Below, piece by piece: positions 44,101 through 45,186 of a DNA stretch of 45,186 nt. The DNA is from Bacteroidota bacterium (GTDB lineage Bacteria; Bacteroidota; Ignavibacteria; UBA10030; BY39): the NCBI GenBank assembly GCA_030017895.1, contig JASEGV010000018.1:1-45186 (forward strand), written 5' to 3'. Position 1 is the stretch's first letter, and each line of letters starts with the position of its first letter. The translations under genes were made by a program, and so were the position numbers. A model generated the notes under the pieces. The model saw nothing but the letters and a program-made list of their open reading frames with translations. It was not told the origin of the DNA and did not search any database.

Positions 44101-44552
44101 TCGATTCACTTCATAGCAGATTCGGGGATGAAGTACCTGAACAAAACATTGATGATGAGGTTAGAAAACTTTTAGCAAAACAGAATCTTGGTTCATATTC
44201 AGGCACAGTAAACATTTATCTTGGCTATCAATCATCAATTACACTAGATTCGTGTCATGAGATAGTTAGTAAAACCATTGCTGAGCTTCCAAATGATTTA
44301 CTTAATGTAGACCATAGGTATCAACTCCTTCATCTGTTAGGAGGGATAAGTAACGCTGGAGAACGTGCGAGAGATATTTCAGAGGTGTTGTTTAAGTATA
44401 AGGAAACCGGAAGCGTTAATGAACTCAAGACTAAGGCATATGAGATATATGAGCACCTTACTCGTAACGACATAGTTGCTGTGTATCTACCTCCAGCCAA
44501 GTCCGAACCTGCAGAATCAACAGCAATCAAAGAAGAGAAAAATGTTAACTGA
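41187..44552 (+). CDS. KAP-family P-loop NTPase, membrane-anchored, putative defence protein
   Basis: 1121 residues. The KAP NTPase domain has Walker A GGWGVGKTS (51-59) and Walker B IIIVIDDLDRC (229-239), with two membrane helices (about 141-159 and 165-184) inserted between them, the defining KAP architecture. PAFHQEDLLHFAREVSAKY and CRDARKIKHFLNMF follow as the lid. The remaining roughly 780 residues are mostly helical, without a motif I recognise; they may be a sensor or scaffold. F-plasmid PifA, a KAP protein, blocks phage T7. It lies between hsdR and hsdM remnants; its stop overlaps the hsdM ATG by 11 bp. The frame is intact. Confidence 0.88.
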   Translation: MQKLKIITDDPSFTSGIYKKEEDAFNHEAFAQTVFRVVQDNDPPLTVGLFGGWGVGKTSIVNLLKSKCKGNGHSFIYFNAWQYSGDSFRRQFLLTVAGSEDIITEESERQTAGERLQKLSYKDIKAKKKETFHWSKAGFKNLGIFLLTVAIGILFIIWGGWTTHIASLGAGIFILVASIIAIIYQRLEQIIRVDVETIVDPQLIFPEQFTEEFHGMITKAMKKNGSKKIIIVIDDLDRCDIDTIKDVLVSLKNFLGNNQCFFIIPMDDSSVVQMFKGKNTNFGYEQLRKYFTVSLRIPAFHQEDLLHFAREVSAKYEIPTSIVYIAAVGYCRDARKIKHFLNMFQLKYALAEERAKAGYLGDLSLEGVIDQLAKLVVLEYQFPEFFQFISLNPETIDTFDQAARDLEPVELAKMTWKEFGEGYTGIDDLWRNQPGLRQFLRATDNVQLNNFELLSKLKTSNQEFTLGEFGIRLRKWIEQGIDFEYDIHLTAEYLSSNGRSIVDALSTWLNPDVPPVAKRAYISAKRILGMKMLQKEIQADLARSTISIVLHPKIAMTISVQDAVILLDNLDLTGQFQQSTFVKKMIQEIFVIDRYEPEYWRLIGHKAIKKILSMHREAVQNIDLVVQKWLSTLKTVPEKELFVYGISQVQLSKDERTGLGLIFPSNDLLTSLAASISTESVELNKAIFALLTDEKNPESFSEKQIGLGKKLSVVFSESIVDDKMSSTLLFTCEAIREMPDWLDAESANTVSSLIINQYKKYTANSELEQALLETLLLCYPSLKDVAQTKKVKDSYDSFADLLPPDRFETHIERILLGPFDETSILEVLIPESLNRRISSIEREIESPDDTIIGNARLCRKYKQYIGEEKYNELLSKLFNLKDANAIEGWSPFMVEEITQSNDERVNSLLDSTVSSLKNSSLPKAAREHYGKLLIKILYDEITVSRGKSYYEMLFVLLGDDDLVNVGFVVDSFDSLHSRFGDEVPEQNIDDEVRKLLAKQNLGSYSGTVNIYLGYQSSITLDSCHEIVSKTIAELPNDLLNVDHRYQLLHLLGGISNAGERARDISEVLFKYKETGSVNELKTKAYEIYEHLTRNDIVAVYLPPAKSEPAESTAIKEEKNVN

Positions 44553-45186
44553 TCCACAACTCAAATCTAAAGTCGACGCTCTCTGGGACAAATTCTGGTC
44601 CGGGGGCAAATTGTGTGCGGGGTTGTCGACCCCTCCCGCCACAATGCGGCGGGATTTCGCAAAAAGCGCTCAACTATCGTCCCACTTCGCATGGGGGATG
44701 GTTGTCCGCACCTGTCCAAGCTCTAACTTTTCCCCTTGTGAAGTGGAACATCCCGTTGAAAGCGGGAGTGGAAAACACAAAAGGGGTCGAAGTGATTTTA
44801 TGACTGAGATATTTAATAAAAAAGAGATGAAGGAGAGAAGACAATCTCTTCGTAATCAAGCTACTTTAACTGAAGTACGTTTATGGGATCGCTTACGGAA
44901 AAAGCAAATTTTAGGTGTTCGCTTTCGAAGGCAATTCAGCATAGGAAACTATATCGTGGATTTCTATTCACCTCAGATTAAACTTGCTATCGAGATAAAC
45001 GGCAAAAGCCATGACACTGAAACAAAACGTGAATACGATTTAAATAGAGATGAAAATATCAAGCAACTTGGAATTAATATAATCAGATTTCGAAACCACG
45101 AAGTGCTGGACGAAATTGATAATGTTGTACGAAAAATTGAAGATGCCATAAAAACATTCCCCCTTAAAAAGGGGGAAACGAAGGGG
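44542..45186 (+). CDS. HsdM N-terminal stub read in frame into a DUF559 endonuclease-like domain (partial at window end)
   Basis: ATG 44542 starts MLTDPQLKSKVDALWDKFWS, the exact N-terminus of type I methyltransferase subunit HsdM. After GG (codons 21-22) the family sequence (ISNPL...) is lost, and about 60 codons of low-complexity, repeat-like sequence follow with no stop. At codon 87 (ATG 44800) a DUF559 PD-(D/E)xK-like domain begins: ATLTEVRLWDRLRKKQ, GVRFRRQFSIGNYIVDFYSP, LAIEINGKSH, IIRFRNHEVL. The frame is open to the window edge, so the 3' end is unknown. DUF559 may be translated from its own ATG at 44800. Confidence 0.75.
   Translation, partial: MLTDPQLKSKVDALWDKFWSGGKLCAGLSTPPATMRRDFAKSAQLSSHFAWGMVVRTCPSSNFSPCEVEHPVESGSGKHKRGRSDFMTEIFNKKEMKERRQSLRNQATLTEVRLWDRLRKKQILGVRFRRQFSIGNYIVDFYSPQIKLAIEINGKSHDTETKREYDLNRDENIKQLGINIIRFRNHEVLDEIDNVVRKIEDAIKTFPLKKGETKG
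44635..44653. repeat. Short GC-rich hairpin at the hsdM/DUF559 junction
   Basis: CCCGCC (44635-44640) and GGCGGG (44648-44653) form a 6-bp stem with a 7-nt loop, about 30 bp after HsdM similarity ends. It stands out in an AT-rich window and lies near the left edge of the inserted segment. Confidence 0.45.
44732..44786. repeat. Imperfect palindrome before the DUF559 start
   Basis: CCCCTTGTG (44732-44740) is answered by CACAAAAGGGG (44776-44786); an inner CCCG/CGGG pair sits at 44752-44766. It is a stem-rich segment just upstream of the DUF559 ATG at 44800, of the CCCCTT...AAGGGG type that also appears at 45157-45177. Confidence 0.4.
45157..45177. repeat. Perfect palindrome near the window end
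   Basis: TTCCCCCTT (45157-45165) and AAGGGGGAA (45169-45177) with a 3-nt loop. It lies within the reading frame at the C-terminal end of the DUF559 domain and shares its CCCCTT/AAGGGG arms with the palindrome upstream of the domain, as if both ends of a cassette carry the same kind of repeat. Confidence 0.5.

Noticed and set aside
44615-44803. 62-codon ORF upstream of DUF559
   Set aside because: It reads through palindromic repeat sequence and is out of frame with both HsdM and DUF559; no ribosome binding site or recognisable domain.
1-45186. CRISPR arrays, tRNA or rRNA genes
   Set aside because: No evenly spaced direct repeats, no cloverleaf-like intergenic sequence and no rRNA-like stretch were seen; intergenic spaces are mostly too short.

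Overview
The window is an AT-rich bacterial segment that looks like a chromosomal region of a member of the Bacteroidota/Chlorobi (FCB) group, most likely Ignavibacteria or a close relative. The signs are a GWxTD-domain secreted protein, a DUF5683-like protein, an SdrB-type fragment with the 'GWNIVSVPL' cell-surface module common in that class, a fused gamma-alpha 2-oxoacid:ferredoxin oxidoreductase, an IspH of the 'ICGQVSGRE' type, and frequent TTG/GTG starts. The taxon is an inference; no rRNA or tRNA gene is present to confirm it.

Layout. (1) 1-1690 is a scrap yard: a surface-protein piece cut at both ends, then joined remnants of an IS5-type transposase, a DUF1670-like protein, a TonB-dependent receptor and a Crp/Fnr regulator that has lost its 3' half. 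(2) 1654-7480, minus strand: korA-korB-nrnA-pepA-crp', apparently one operon from a promoter upstream of korA. (3) 7527-9491, plus: typA with a possible attenuator-like leader and a strong terminator. (4) 9524-11185, minus: the classic rpsF-ssb-rpsR-rplI operon. (5) 11269-15760, minus: prs-rplY(ctc)-pth-hppA behind a good promoter. (6) 15904-21705, plus: membrane protein, alpha/beta hydrolase, bioY, cmk, ispH, rpsA, terminator. (7) 21726-26704, plus: mtaB, DUF5683-like, truA, M48 protease, CNNM/CorC protein. (8) 26697-32873: a tightly overlapping surface-glycan cluster (three GT2, one flippase, one methyltransferase, one heptosyltransferase), ended by a 121-bp MITE-like element inserted exactly at the last stop codon. 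(9) 33028-40679: DUF2064-like protein, nadD, orphan receiver, GH57 amylase, YjbQ, GWxTD protein, lipid A-type acyltransferase, second heptosyltransferase. (10) 40702-45186: a decayed type I restriction locus. HsdR is collapsed to 133 residues, an intact 1121-residue KAP-family P-loop NTPase sits between it and hsdM, and hsdM is cut after about 22 codons and runs in frame into a DUF559 endonuclease-like domain.

The core (2-9) is housekeeping: central carbon oxidation with ferredoxin, PPi-driven ion pumping fed by PPi-releasing biosynthesis, translation, tRNA modification, isoprenoid synthesis and envelope glycolipid building. The two ends are accessory. The most interesting locus is the right end, where a large membrane-anchored KAP NTPase survives intact and translationally coupled inside a restriction operon whose R and M subunits are both broken. 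That suggests the NTPase was either a component of, or a passenger in, an anti-phage island.
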